A stretch of DNA of 64,000 nt from JBBQWT01 sp038210375 (GCA_038210375.1 JBBQWT010000016.1:1-64000), one strand, 5' to 3'; positions 34,042 to 43,576 are shown, counted from the first letter of the stretch. The notes: a model not told the origin generated them from the letters alone. Made by a program: numbers and translations.

Positions 34042-34850
34042 TCAACCCGAAACGCCCCATCTACGCCAAGTGTGTGATTCATTGACTCTCGATTCAATAA
34101 GGGCGGTTATGCTTAAACCGGTAAAAAAATAAACGATCATACTTCCCAAAAGGTAAGCGTCGCATCCTAGGCGTCTACGAACCCATTCTGGATGCTCGAA
34201 CCCATAAAGACATTCGGGAGGCGCGTAAGTCGGATCTCCTGCGAATGCCATTTGTCCCGAGGAGAAGAAGAAGCCTTTACGGAGGCACAACCAAGGTCAG
34301 CCAGTTTAGAAGTGTCGCCTAGGTCATCATTGAATACCAGTACGTTCGAAGGCTTCAAGTCTTGATGTGCTATGTCTGACCCGTGCAATTGCTTTAAGCC
34401 AGTTGCAATATGGTGCAAGGATCGGAGTTTCCAAGCCGTTTCAATTTTATCCATGGAATTTAGGTGCAACCGAAGATCGCTTTCGGCATGTTCGAAAATC
34501 AAGTATTGAACTACGCCTAGATATGATTCGTTAACGGTTATTTTTCCGTCCGCGATTGCGCTAACAATTCGATCCATTCTTCGTTGTTTGCATTGTCTCA
34601 ATAAATTCCTTTCGAAGTTGTATGCTTCGGTAAGGGATTGCAACGCCGATGCAGGGTCAGGCGATCGCAATGCCCTTGAGAAATCGAGGGCCTTCAGGAA
34701 CACTTTGCTGCCGTCTCTCTTTTGGACGGGATAGCCGCACGAGAATTGTCCCCCGGTAGCATCCGCGCTCGCCCCTATCCGCGCGTCTACGATCCACCCG
34801 TCGTCAAGCTCTAACCCTTCGAGTTTATACGCTGGTCCCTCTTCGCTCAT
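34042..34850 (-). pseudogene. Frameshifted, divergent protein kinase
   Basis: Two overlapping minus frames together make one kinase. Frame 1 (34850 down) has KLEGLELDDGWIVDARIGAS, Lys in GSKVFLKALD, catalytic HQDLKPSN (Gln replaces Arg of HRD) and DLG in ADLGCAS instead of DFG. At about 34275 the sense passes to another frame, FAGDPTYAPPECLYG (APE motif) and GCDAYLLGSMIVY, which ends at 34042 before the kinase C-lobe is complete. The shift lies in a CTTCTTCTTC run. The region is clearly less GC-rich than its neighbours, so it was probably acquired. Likely inactive. Confidence 0.7.
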
Positions 34851-35043
34851 TCAGGTCTCAACGTGTTCAATTGGGAACAGATAATCTATCTATTTTAGGC
34901 CTGAATGGAGCTGGGGCAGGAATCCTATTAAGAATCAATTTGCCCCGGGTGTTGCGCCTTTGCACTTCAATGACATTACCCAGTGCTCCGTTCCAACCAA
35001 CGAACCGGTGACCCTGTTCGAGCGCGCAGGCTAATTCTCGTGG

Positions 35044-36855
35044 TCAGCGATACGCGGCGGCTTGCAGGCGGTACAACTCCGAGTACTGGCCGGACTTAGC
35101 CATCAGCTCATCGTGCGAGCCGACTTCCACGAGGCGGGCGCCGTCGAGCACGACGATCAAATCGGCCATTCGGACTGTGGAGAAACGGTGGGAGACCAGA
35201 ATGGTGATGCGGCCGCTGCCGCTCTCTTCGCGCACCGCTTCTGCGTAGCGCTCGAACAGTGCGTGTTCAGTTTCCGCGTCGAGCGCCGCTGTAGGTTCGT
35301 CGAGGATCAGCAGTAGCGGGTGATCACGCATGAAGCCGCGCGCCAACGCCAGCTTCTGCCACTGTCCGAAAGACAGTTCGACTCCCTGGGGCCATGTCGG
35401 ACCAAGCTGGGTGTCGAGGCCTGACGCCAGGCGGGCGACTACGTCGCCGGCGCCGGCGCGGCTGACGGCAGCGAGCACCGCGGGCTGGTCGTCGAGGCGG
35501 GGAACATCACCCAAACCGACGGTGTGCCCGGCGGTGAATTCGAAGCGGAAAAAATCCTGGAACGCGCCCGCGAGACGCGCTCGCCACTCGCCGGCTGCGA
35601 TGCGTGCCAGCGGAGTGTCGTCCACCAGGATCGAACCTGAAGACGGCTCGTACATCTTGGCCAGCAGCTTGACCAGGGTCGTCTTACCCGCGCCGTTTTC
35701 GCCAACGATGGCGACGACCGTGCCTGCGGGAAGGGTCAAGGAGACATCGTCCAACACCACGCGTGACGTGCCGGGGTAGGCAAAGGAGACGTGGTCGAGC
35801 CGGATGCCGCGGTGCAGCTCGGCGGGGGCAGGCAGGTCGCCCGCCGCCGCGACCGAGGCGGCGTAGTCCTCAAGCCACGCCAGCCGCCGCGAGCCATCCA
35901 TCCAAAATCCGCGCAGGAACCCAATCTCGCCGACTGCGGCGCCGATGTATCCTGACAGCCGCGCGCCGGCGGCGAGCACGAGCAGCACCTGGGCGGCGGG
36001 CGCGCCCAGGCCAGAGGCCACGAACACGATGGCGCCGGCATACGCCAAACCGAAAATCGCCCAGGCCATCGCATGCCACAGCGCCGAGGCCCGCCGGGCG
36101 GCTGACACCGACCCATACCAACGCTCCCAGGCCGCTCGGCGCTCAGCGATGAGACGCTCCCCAATGGCGGTGACCCGCACTTCCTTGCCGGGAGCCGCGG
36201 TCGTGGCCACCGTGAACAGGTGGCGCGACAGCCGGTTGCTTTGCGCCCCGCGCTCCTGCGCCGATCTTTCCACCCCGGGCCGCCATGTGGACATCACCAC
36301 GGTGGGGAGCGCGAACACCGCAAGCAGGATGAGCGCGGGATGAATCGACGCCAGCAGCGCCATGGTCACGACCAGCCGCAGGATCCACCCCAGCGTGGAA
36401 AAAAGCGACATATACATGTGGTCGAGGACGAACACCTGGTTGCGGAGCATGGACAACCGATCGAGGAAATCCGGACGTTCCTGGTGCGCGACCGTCGCGA
36501 CCGTCGCCTGCAGCCGCGCCACGTGTGCCTCCAGCGCGATGGTGACCTTATCGCGAAAGCGGCGCTGCACGCGGGTGCTCACGGTGCGCAGAAACCAGGT
36601 CGCGGCGGTGGTCACGCCGAGGCCAATCGCCGCGCCTTGCAGCAAACCCGGCCGGTGCTCGAGGATGCCTTTGCCGAGAAGCATCAGCCACAACGCCAGC
36701 AGGGCGTCGGGCAGCGCGGCGAGTTGCGACAGCCCGAACGACACCAGCATCAGGCGCGGCTCGTGGCGATACCCCAGCTTGCACAACCGCCACATCGACG
36801 ATAACGCCGGAGGCAGCGGATCGATCATGCGATCTTGATCAGGAGAGGACGTCAT
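35044..36855 (-). CDS. ABC exporter half-transporter with degenerate signature
   Basis: 603 aa. ATG at 36855 with GAGGAGG nine bases upstream (GTG at 36864 is too close to it). Six-helix exporter domain (residues about 20-320) followed by an ATPase domain: Walker A GENGAGKTT, signature ELSFGQWQKLALARG (degenerate, LSFGQ), Walker B LLLILDEPTAALD and H-switch in LVSHRF. It overlaps the other half-transporter gene by 17 bp. This pair looks like a heterodimeric peptide/lantibiotic-type exporter. Base composition is far more GC-rich than the surroundings, a sign of transfer from a high-GC organism. Confidence 0.88.
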   Translation of the reverse strand: MTSSPDQDRMIDPLPPALSSMWRLCKLGYRHEPRLMLVSFGLSQLAALPDALLALWLMLLGKGILEHRPGLLQGAAIGLGVTTAATWFLRTVSTRVQRRFRDKVTIALEAHVARLQATVATVAHQERPDFLDRLSMLRNQVFVLDHMYMSLFSTLGWILRLVVTMALLASIHPALILLAVFALPTVVMSTWRPGVERSAQERGAQSNRLSRHLFTVATTAAPGKEVRVTAIGERLIAERRAAWERWYGSVSAARRASALWHAMAWAIFGLAYAGAIVFVASGLGAPAAQVLLVLAAGARLSGYIGAAVGEIGFLRGFWMDGSRRLAWLEDYAASVAAAGDLPAPAELHRGIRLDHVSFAYPGTSRVVLDDVSLTLPAGTVVAIVGENGAGKTTLVKLLAKMYEPSSGSILVDDTPLARIAAGEWRARLAGAFQDFFRFEFTAGHTVGLGDVPRLDDQPAVLAAVSRAGAGDVVARLASGLDTQLGPTWPQGVELSFGQWQKLALARGFMRDHPLLLILDEPTAALDAETEHALFERYAEAVREESGSGRITILVSHRFSTVRMADLIVVLDGARLVEVGSHDELMAKSGQYSELYRLQAAAYR

Positions 36856-38655
36856 ACGTCGCACCCTCCTCGCCCTCGTTCGGGATGGTGAAGCGCTGCG
36901 CCTGCAGATCGAACATGGTGCGATAGCGTCCGGCCAGCGCCATCAGTTCATCGTGGGCGCCGAGCTCGATGACCCGTCCCTGCTCGAGCACGCAGATGCG
37001 ATCCGCATGCCGCACCGTGGAGAAGCGGTGCGATATCAGGATGGTCGTGCATTGGCGGGTGGCGGCGAGCAGTCGATCGAATATCTCCGCCTCGCCGCGC
37101 ACATCAAGCTGGGCGGTGGGCTCGTCGAGCAGCACGACACCCGCGCCGAGGGTGACGGCCGCCAGCGCGCGAGCCAGCGCGATGCGCTGCCACTGGCCGC
37201 CCGATAGGTCGGTGCCGCCGTCATAGCCGCGGGCCAGCACCGTTTCCAGCGTGGCCAGGTTTGTGGCCCCGGCCAAATCCAGGGCGGCGCTTACGACATC
37301 GTCCGGCGCGCCGGCCGGCGCCACGTTGTCGCGCAGCGGCAGCTCGAGGCGAATGAAATCCTGGAACACGGCGGCGATGCGCGAGCGCCACGACGCCAGA
37401 TCGAATTCGCGAATATCCACGCCGTCGACCTCGATCGCGCCGGACTGCGGATCGTACAACCGGCACAGCAGCTTGGCGATGGTGGTCTTGCCGGCGCCGT
37501 TTTGTCCGACGATGGCGAGCGAAGACCCGGCGGGAATGGTGAGGTCGAAGCGCTCCAGGACCGGCGAGCCGGAGCTCGCGGGGTACGCAAAGGTAACCTC
37601 GCGCAGACGAATCTCGCGCGCTGGTTTCGCGTCGGCGGAGCGATTTCCGGATCGCAGGCCCCCGGCGGCACTCATCGCCGGTTCCAGCCGGAGCACGGCT
37701 GCCACTGGCGCCGCCGATCCGTCGAGCGCAAAACTAAAGCCGCCAAACGCGATCATCGATACTCCGATGGCGCTTTGCACGTAGACGACGAGTTCTCCGA
37801 GGCTGATGCGGCCACTGGCGGCCGCGCCCGCCAGTATCCAGAAAACCAGAAGATTCGCGGAGACGACCAGCAACACACTCCAGATGACAGGACGCTCGCG
37901 CAAACGGGTGGCCGCATACTGAAGCTCGTGCAGGCGAGTGCGCCGGGCAATGAAACGGTCAATCGTCCATCCGGCGAGGCCGAACAGCCGGAGTTCCTTG
38001 CTGGCCGGCGGGTCCACCGCCAGCCGGTAGGCGTAATCGGCGTCGCGTTGCGCGGCGCGCACTTCGAGGGTGTTGCGATCTTGCCAGACTCCGCTTTCGC
38101 GCAGGAGCCAGTGCGTCGCCAACCACGCGCCCGCCAGCAGGATTGGCGGCCACCATGCGTATCGCGCGAGGATCACCGCGGACGCCACCCCGCCGATCAT
38201 CTCGACCATGCCGGTCGCGATGAAATCCATGGAGATCGACAGCGGCGGGCCGGTCATCCCCAGGTCGAAGTCGCGCGCCACGGTGAGATCGCTGGTGAGC
38301 GCCGGATCTTCGAGGTGTCCCATGCCCGGCGGGCGGACGCATGCCTCAGTCAACCGGTCGTAGAGCCATGCGGCGGTGCGATCGCCGAGGTTGGAACTGA
38401 GCGCCTGATGGATCGGGTGAGCACCTGCAGCAGCACGAAAATCGTGCCGGCAAAAGCCAGTGGACCGGCGAGAGAATTGCCGCGTTGCACGGCGCCGACG
38501 AGAACGCCCATCGCGATCGCGAACACCGCGGGCAAGATCCCTCTCAGCAGCAGGGCCGCCCACCAGGCGGCCGCCAGACTGAAATCCGCCTTCGGAAGCA
38601 CGGCGAAAAACTTCCATTCCTTGCGTTCAGTCAGCCGTCGAAACATGACCCTCAT
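36839..38655 (-). CDS. ABC exporter half-transporter, broken by a frameshift
   Basis: The 5' part starts at ATG 38655 (MRVMFRRLTERKEWKFF) and reads through two helices (AAWWAALLLRGILPAVFAIA; LAFAGTIFVLLQVL). At about 38416 the sense jumps by one base to the frame that continues IHQALSSNLGDRTAAWLYDR and on to the stop at 36839. One lost base explains it. The ATPase part is canonical: GQNGAGKTT, DLSGGQWQRIALARAL, VVLLDEPTAQLD, ILISHRFSTVRHAD. So this half carries the good ATP site of the heterodimer. Either a true inactivating mutation or a sequencing/assembly error. GC-rich as its partner. Confidence 0.8.
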
Positions 38656-38828
38656 TCTGCCACAGCGACCTCTGAGCCTGTGCCCAGCTGGGGGCTCGCC
38701 ATCAAGATAGCTGCCGCCGATTATCCTTTAAGTAATCGGAGCTAGACCTCGTGAATACACTGCTGACTTGACGTTGTAAGTGTAAAAGGCGAGTTTCGGC
38801 AATTACTCTGTGCTCAGCCGGCTTGGTT

Positions 38829-39242
38829 CTATGCTCCGGCCGCAATGCCGCGGCCGACGCGAAATACATGTCCGTCGGGATGCCTGACGTGCATCTCGCG
38901 AACGTTCCATGGCATGTCGGTGGGCGGAAAGGTTACGTCCAACCCCTCAGCCACACACTGCCGGTGAACCTCCTCGACATCATCCACAAAGACAGACATC
39001 CAGACGCCCTTGTCCGCTTGTTCGTCACCGGTTGGCCCGAAGGTGGCGGTGTTCGCGCCTCGCCCGCGTCCTCCCTGGCAATTCTGGCACAGAAAAATCT
39101 CGGAGTGTCCTGCACCCACCGCCCCAAACGCCGGCGGGGTCCCCCAGTCCCACAACTTTTTCCAGCCCCACTTCTCAAACCACTTGAAGCTTTCGGAGAT
39201 ATCGGAAACATTCAAAATCGGGGTGATGCATTCGATATTCAT
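38829..39242 (-). CDS. VOC/glyoxalase-fold protein
   Basis: 137 aa from ATG at 39242 (MNIECITPILNVSDISESFKWF), the usual start of bleomycin-resistance/glyoxalase-like proteins. It has the paired beta-alpha-beta-beta-beta modules: FKWFEKWGWKKLWDWG, GHSEIFLCQNCQGG, then VFVDDVEEVHRQCVAEGLDV and VREMHVRHPDGHVFRVGRG with the DPDG-like turn. Probably a metal-dependent enzyme or binding protein of unknown substrate. Longer open frame to 39389 is not supported by the family start. Confidence 0.88.
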   Translation of the reverse strand: MNIECITPILNVSDISESFKWFEKWGWKKLWDWGTPPAFGAVGAGHSEIFLCQNCQGGRGRGANTATFGPTGDEQADKGVWMSVFVDDVEEVHRQCVAEGLDVTFPPTDMPWNVREMHVRHPDGHVFRVGRGIAAGA

Positions 39243-39413
39243 AGCGCGGAAAGAATAGCACCTCAGCCGGGTTGATGGAGTCAGGCTTTGGGGTAAACTC
39301 GCAGCCAGGACGAAGGGACCAGGAGCTACTTGCCCGTGACCAGGGGCGAAGTTCGCGGGTAGCCTCTTCATGCGCGCTGGTTGTGGCATTGCTTGAGAGC
39401 AAGGAGATCCGTT

Positions 39414-39776
39414 ATGGAAGCACGAGAGAAAATTAATTCAATTGGACATCCCGTGCCGGAGTTGCCGGTCGCTGATGTCGAACGCGCACAAGAACATTAC
39501 AGAGATGCACTCGGTTTTGAGATCGGATGGCTATACCTCGGCAAAGAGATTGGGGCAGTGTCTCGCGGTGACGTGGCGATATTCTTTCGCCAGAAGAAGC
39601 CGCCGTTCGAACCTGCCGTTCACTGGGTATTCGCTGAAGATATCGACGCGTCCTACCAGGAATTGCAGTCGCGAGGCGCCAACATCGTGGATCCCCTGGA
39701 AAGAAAATCCTGGGGATTGCGGCAGTTCACCGTAAAGGACTTGGACGGTAACCTTTTCTATTTTCACCATGATTAG
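39414..39776 (+). CDS. VOC/glyoxalase-fold protein
   Basis: 120 aa, ATG at 39414 behind AAGGAG (39401-39406). The VOC plan is plain: HPVPELPVADVERAQEHYRD, LGFEIGWLY, VAIFFRQKKPPFEPAVHWVF, then YQELQSRGANIVDPLERKSW, GLRQFTVKDLDGNLFYFHHD with the closing Asp-Leu-Asp-Gly turn. Function unknown, perhaps resistance or lyase. Divergent from the VOC gene at 38829, an unrelated-looking member of the same fold. Confidence 0.9.
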   Translation: MEAREKINSIGHPVPELPVADVERAQEHYRDALGFEIGWLYLGKEIGAVSRGDVAIFFRQKKPPFEPAVHWVFAEDIDASYQELQSRGANIVDPLERKSWGLRQFTVKDLDGNLFYFHHD

Positions 39777-39798
39777 CGCTTGCGTATAAAACTAGCGC

Positions 39799-40008
39799 AT
39801 GGGGAGGCCTTGGTCCGGCATCTTCTTGGGATGGCGCAAACCGGGTGTGGCCTTAGTGGAAATCGGCTTCTTGTGGTGCGCCATAGCGGCCACCACCGCT
39901 GTGTTTATTCGACACTCCCCCGCGGCGGGCTGGCTGATGATTCCTTACCTGGTGTGGGTTGGTCTTGCGTCTTACTTGAACCTGATGATCTGGCGGTTAA
40001 ATCGGTGA
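39799..40008 (+). pseudogene. tspO: C-terminal fragment of a TspO/MBR (tryptophan-rich sensory) protein
   Basis: The 69 codons read WSGIFLGWRKPGVALVEIGF, then ATTAVFIRHSPAAGWLMIPY and LVWVGLASYLNLMIWRLNR, which is the last part (helices 4 and 5) of TspO proteins, with the conserved W, P, and YLN-x-x-IWRLN end. An in-frame stop lies two codons upstream of the ATG, so the N-terminal half (about 90 residues) is lost. Read as a truncated relic, not a working gene. Confidence 0.75.
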
Positions 40009-40041
40009 ACAACCACTACACGCGGCATACTCATTTCCGCG

Positions 40042-40674
40042 TCAGGAACCTAGGTTCACAATTTTCCCGATCCAGCCGGGTTCTGCTATCGCCGCACGCA
40101 GCAGGCAGTCGGCGCAGTCACCAAAGGAAAGCGGGAGGAGTGGGGCAACGCGTGCTAACGGACCTGCCGTGTAGCGACCCTTCGCAGGCTTATTCAGCAA
40201 TCCGACCGGGCGAACGATGACCCATTCCATATCACTGTGCTGCGCCATGCGCTCCGCAGCCGCCTTGTCAGCAACTGCGGCACTGAATATCAGGCCTGAA
40301 GCGCGGATGACCAGGCGGTTGGCCCACGACAACTCGCGTCCGTCGCTCAAGCCGATTCCACTTTGCATTACAAATCGTCGAACGTTCGCACGTTTGCATT
40401 CAGCGAGAATTCTGGCGACACCAGTCGACATGAGTGTTCCCGGCGAGAGGTTCTTTTCTGGTCCGATGCAGCTTATGACGGCTTCCACATCGTCAAAGGC
40501 GCCGGACAGGCCGCCTGGAGAAAGGACGTCCCCTCGAATCAAGGTCTGCCGCTCGTCTGGTGACAATCGCTCCGGATGACGCGCAACAGCCGTGACGACG
40601 TGTCCTTGAGCCAGCGCGCAGGTTAGCACGGCGCGCCCTGTCTTACCTGTCGCCCCAACCACCGCTATCTTCAT
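40042..40674 (-). CDS. NAD(P)-binding protein of the atypical SDR (NmrA-like) type
   Basis: 210 aa. Starts MKIAVVGATGKTGRAVLTCA with the dinucleotide-binding GATGKTG. Then VVTAVARHPERLS, LIRGDVLSPGGLSGAFDDVE, AVISCIGPEKNLSP, RRFVMQSGIGLSDGRE and WVIVRPVGLLNKP. The pattern fits NAD(P)H-binding atypical SDRs (flavin-reductase/biliverdin-reductase B-like, NmrA-like). Expected to bind NADP(H) and act as an oxidoreductase or sensor. Convergent with the TspO relic. Confidence 0.88.
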   Translation of the reverse strand: MKIAVVGATGKTGRAVLTCALAQGHVVTAVARHPERLSPDERQTLIRGDVLSPGGLSGAFDDVEAVISCIGPEKNLSPGTLMSTGVARILAECKRANVRRFVMQSGIGLSDGRELSWANRLVIRASGLIFSAAVADKAAAERMAQHSDMEWVIVRPVGLLNKPAKGRYTAGPLARVAPLLPLSFGDCADCLLRAAIAEPGWIGKIVNLGS

Positions 40675-40946
40675 CTCTTTGTCCCTTTAACTCTTGGTCC
40701 TCTTAACTCGCGCCAATTCATTTTAACTTCGGACTCCGATGGTCTCTTTTATCCTGATTTGCTGACCTGGAACTGCCGGCTGTATCGTCTTATCCTGCTT
40801 GACTATGGTCTGATGTCCAATCATCGTTCGGAGTGGAACAGAGTAACTCTGCCGCAAGATTGCCTACCGTACGCATTGATATTGAAAAGTCGCTTCAAAC
40901 CAAGCAACCTACGCTAACCTTACAAGCGAAACACAGTCCATTCGTC

Positions 40947-41882
40947 ATGCCAACGTCCCATTGTGATTCATTGAAGCGGCTATCATTTCTCGCGATTGCG
41001 ATCATCGCATCACGCGCCCCCGTTGAAGCACAGAATCCGCAAAACTCTCCCATAACCCTGGCGTATCAATTCAGCCATTCCATGAATGGGGATCCCTCTC
41101 TCTCGCCTGATGGCAAAGCCATGGTCTTGATATCTGAGGTGGCGGGCAAAGAGCAGCTCTTCACCATGAATCTCGACCGTTCCAGTCCGCACCAAATCAC
41201 CAGCGACGATGCCAATCACGAGGACCCGGCCTGGTCTCCCGATGGAAAGAAGATTGCATTTGTTTTGATCAGAGGGGATTTAGAGCAGATAAATCTGATG
41301 AACGCCGACGGCACTGGCGTCGAGCCTCTAACTCCGGCCGATCTACGCACGATTCATCCCAATTGGTCGCCTGACGGCAAAAGCGTTGCCTACTGCACTG
41401 ACGACGACCTGAAACCACCGAAGAAGAACCCCTCTGAAATTTATTCGATCGAACTGAGCACCCGCCGTATCACCAGGCTTATTTACGGAGGGGTTAACAC
41501 CTATCCTTCATGGTCACCGGACGGCAGGAAAATCGCTTTCCGCAGGATGTTGGGCGAGACCAATTCTGAAGTTTTCGTGGCCAACAGCGATGGCTCAGAG
41601 CAACGGAATCTCACCAACAATCCGTCGTTCGACGGCTGGCCAGCATGGTCGCCCGATGGCGCCAAGATCGCTTTCGCCTCTAATCGGAATCAAAACTATG
41701 AGATATACATCATGAATCCGGACGGAGAGCACGTCCAACGCGTTGCCGCCACTGAAGGACGAGCTACCGCCCCTCATTGGGCCAAAGATGGCAAAACTAT
41801 TTATTTCTCTATTTGCAAGAAGATTGACTTCGGATTCGATTGCCAGATCTTTGCTGCCAGGTTGGATGCGTTCCCTAAGTGA
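40947..41882 (+). CDS. Exported TolB-like PD40 beta-propeller protein
   Basis: 311 aa from ATG at 40947 (a GTG at 40833 would add 38 unlikely residues). Hydrophobic start LKRLSFLAIAIIASRAPVEA is a signal peptide. The rest is a run of PD40 repeats: DPSLSPDGKAMVLISE, HEDPAWSPDGKKIAFVL, HPNWSPDGKSVAYCTDDD, YPSWSPDGRKIAFRR, WPAWSPDGAKIAFAS and APHWAKDGKTIYFS. It looks like a TolB-type propeller without the N-terminal TolB domain. Probably a periplasmic binding or scaffold protein. Confidence 0.88.
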   Translation: MPTSHCDSLKRLSFLAIAIIASRAPVEAQNPQNSPITLAYQFSHSMNGDPSLSPDGKAMVLISEVAGKEQLFTMNLDRSSPHQITSDDANHEDPAWSPDGKKIAFVLIRGDLEQINLMNADGTGVEPLTPADLRTIHPNWSPDGKSVAYCTDDDLKPPKKNPSEIYSIELSTRRITRLIYGGVNTYPSWSPDGRKIAFRRMLGETNSEVFVANSDGSEQRNLTNNPSFDGWPAWSPDGAKIAFASNRNQNYEIYIMNPDGEHVQRVAATEGRATAPHWAKDGKTIYFSICKKIDFGFDCQIFAARLDAFPK

Positions 41883-41925
41883 GCATGCCAGCGGCAGACT
41901 ACTTAGACTACGAGGAGCATGTCCT

Positions 41926-42048
41926 ATGAACGATTACTTTAGATCGTTTAACCAGAAACGAAGCTCGCCTTTTGTCATATTTAGCTTTCGTTTGCTGTAT
42001 CCGGGGTTCAGCCTGCGCTCTCATCTAGACACGGAGAGTTATCTATGA
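41926..42048 (+). CDS. 40-codon ORF coupled to the gene at 42045
   Basis: ATG at 41926 has GAGGAG eight bases upstream. The peptide MNDYFRSFNQKRSSPFVIFS and onward to FSLRSHLDTESYL is 40 residues with one hydrophobic-aromatic stretch. Its TGA overlaps the next ATG (ATGA at 42045), so the downstream gene may depend on it. This repeats the design at 12512. No homology is recognisable; kept because of the ribosome site and overlap. Confidence 0.45.
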   Translation: MNDYFRSFNQKRSSPFVIFSFRLLYPGFSLRSHLDTESYL

Positions 42049-42953
42049 CCGCCCGAAAACTGAGCCCGATTCTGTTGCTGCTCTTTTTTCTCGTCTCACT
42101 GGCATCATCCCAAGCCCCCCATGTACCCACTATGCAAGAGGCCGCCGCACTTCTCAAGTCGTCAAATAACCATGAGGCTGCTGTCGCGTTCCGCGGGATT
42201 CTTGATTCTGACCCTCGCAATCTCTTCGCACTGCAAGGTCTAGGACAGGCGCAGGAGAATCTTGGCTTGCGGGATGAAGCTTTCGCCACCTATACGAAGC
42301 TGCTGGAGGTCAGTCAGCAGCCTTCATTTCCGACAAGAATGGCTATGCTGTCGAAAGCGGGAATATATGCTGCGAAGGGGGACCAGGAAAACGCTTACCT
42401 GTGGCTTGAAAAACTAATAATGACCCACCCTGGCAGCTATTTTCTAGGGATACTCACATCCGCAAAAGAGTTTGACTCTTTGCGTGAGCAACCTCGATTC
42501 AAGGAAACAGTAGAGCGCATGAAGCCTTGTAACACCCCGGAGTACCACCAATTCGACTTCTGGGTGGGAAGTTTTGATGTCCAGAATCCGCAAGGCGCGG
42601 TGGTAGGGCACAACGAGATCAATCGCTTGGCAGGAGGATGCGTTCTTCATGAAAACTGGGTTTCGTTTCGCGGGAGCGAGACCGGAACCAGTCTCAGTTT
42701 CTACGACTTTCGGGACAAGAAATGGCACCAGAGTTACTATGATAATTCCGGAATCATGGCCAACTATCCGCCGGTAACCGGCCAGTTCACGGACGGCAAA
42801 ATGGTTCTATATTCGGCGCCGGATCCCCAGCTTCGCTCACGCTGGACCTATTACGAGATTTCTCCGGGCAAAGTGCGGCAAATGTCAGAACAATCAAATG
42901 ACGGTGGCAAGACCTGGACTATAACATGGGATTCTTTCTACATGAGGAGATAG
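42045..42953 (+). CDS. Exported protein with TPR and DUF1579-like domains
   Basis: 302 aa, start in an ATGA overlap with the small ORF before it. Signal peptide MTARKLSPILLLLFFLVSLASS. Residues about 30-150 hold TPR-like helices (NNHEAAVAFRGILDSDPRNL, FALQGLGQAQENLGLRDEAF). From about 170 a beta-rich domain begins with QFDFWVGSFDVQNPQG, followed by GCVLHENWVSFRGSETG and KWTYYE-type strands, as in DUF1579-like proteins. Function unknown. Similar beta domains occur in the exported protein at 6883, a loose resemblance only. Confidence 0.78.
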   Translation: MTARKLSPILLLLFFLVSLASSQAPHVPTMQEAAALLKSSNNHEAAVAFRGILDSDPRNLFALQGLGQAQENLGLRDEAFATYTKLLEVSQQPSFPTRMAMLSKAGIYAAKGDQENAYLWLEKLIMTHPGSYFLGILTSAKEFDSLREQPRFKETVERMKPCNTPEYHQFDFWVGSFDVQNPQGAVVGHNEINRLAGGCVLHENWVSFRGSETGTSLSFYDFRDKKWHQSYYDNSGIMANYPPVTGQFTDGKMVLYSAPDPQLRSRWTYYEISPGKVRQMSEQSNDGGKTWTITWDSFYMRR

Positions 42954-43258
42954 CAATCTTCGAAACTATTGTTCCTTAGATCACCTTTAGTTCAAGTGGA
43001 TCGGCTCTGGGGGGAAGGGGGTAAAGGAGAGAGCTACTTATCTCTTACCTCAAGAACTTATGAACGCTCTGCCGGGTATGAACAATGATTGCAAGGCGCC
43101 CACCCTTCTGGTAACCGAGGTGCCTCCTTTAACTGGCCGCGTAGTGACGTCCGGGCACAAAGCTTTGCGAGCCAGATAGTTATCCGGCTTTCTTTGTGTC
43201 TCCAGGCACGACCTTTGGATTATCAAAGGGCCTGCTTTGCGATGAGCCAAACCCACTG

Positions 43259-43562
43259 CATTTATCCAGGCGGGCGCATCGGGAATTGAAACCACGACCG
43301 CCGCCATCTCCGGCGACCTGCAGTATGTGAACCATGCCACCGGAGCGAAGGTGCACAGCGTGGCGTTCACTACATTCGTCATTACCGGCATGACCGCTAC
43401 CTTCACGGGAACGTGTGCCAATAATGGCGTGCCGTGTACGTTTAGCGTGTCAGCCACGACAATGGCGAACCCGGCAAGAATGATACCTTCACCATTTCCG
43501 TCTCCGGAGGGCCAACAGAAGGCGGAACCCTTCGCAGCGGCAACATTCAACCGCAACAGTAA
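43259..43562 (+). pseudogene. Frameshifted C-terminal remnant of an exported repeat protein
   Basis: One frame reads AISGDLQYVNHATGAKVHSV, TATFTGTCANNGVPCTFSV; near 43450 the sense shifts by a base to HDNGEPGKNDTFTISVSGGP and GGTLRSGNIQPQQ with a stop at 43560-43562. The joined text resembles the end of exported proteins with CTxxNGVPCTFTVxVxDNGEPG-NDTF repeats. No start codon and a frameshift make it a remnant. A minus-strand open frame over the same bases is a shadow. Confidence 0.6.
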
Positions 43563-43576
43563 GCCCAGGCGGCAAA

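Noticed and set aside
35044..38828. Lantibiotic or lasso-peptide gene cluster
   Set aside because: The ABC pair would fit, but no precursor, leader or modification gene was found on either side.
43100..43230. Possible riboswitch-like structured leader (GGGCACAAAGC text)
   Set aside because: A few words recall c-di-GMP-I riboswitches, but the conserved core and pairing could not be reconstructed and no intact gene follows.
43050..43556. 168-codon minus-strand frame
   Set aside because: It overlaps the plus-strand remnant at 43259-43562, whose text reads as a known protein type; the minus frame resembles nothing.
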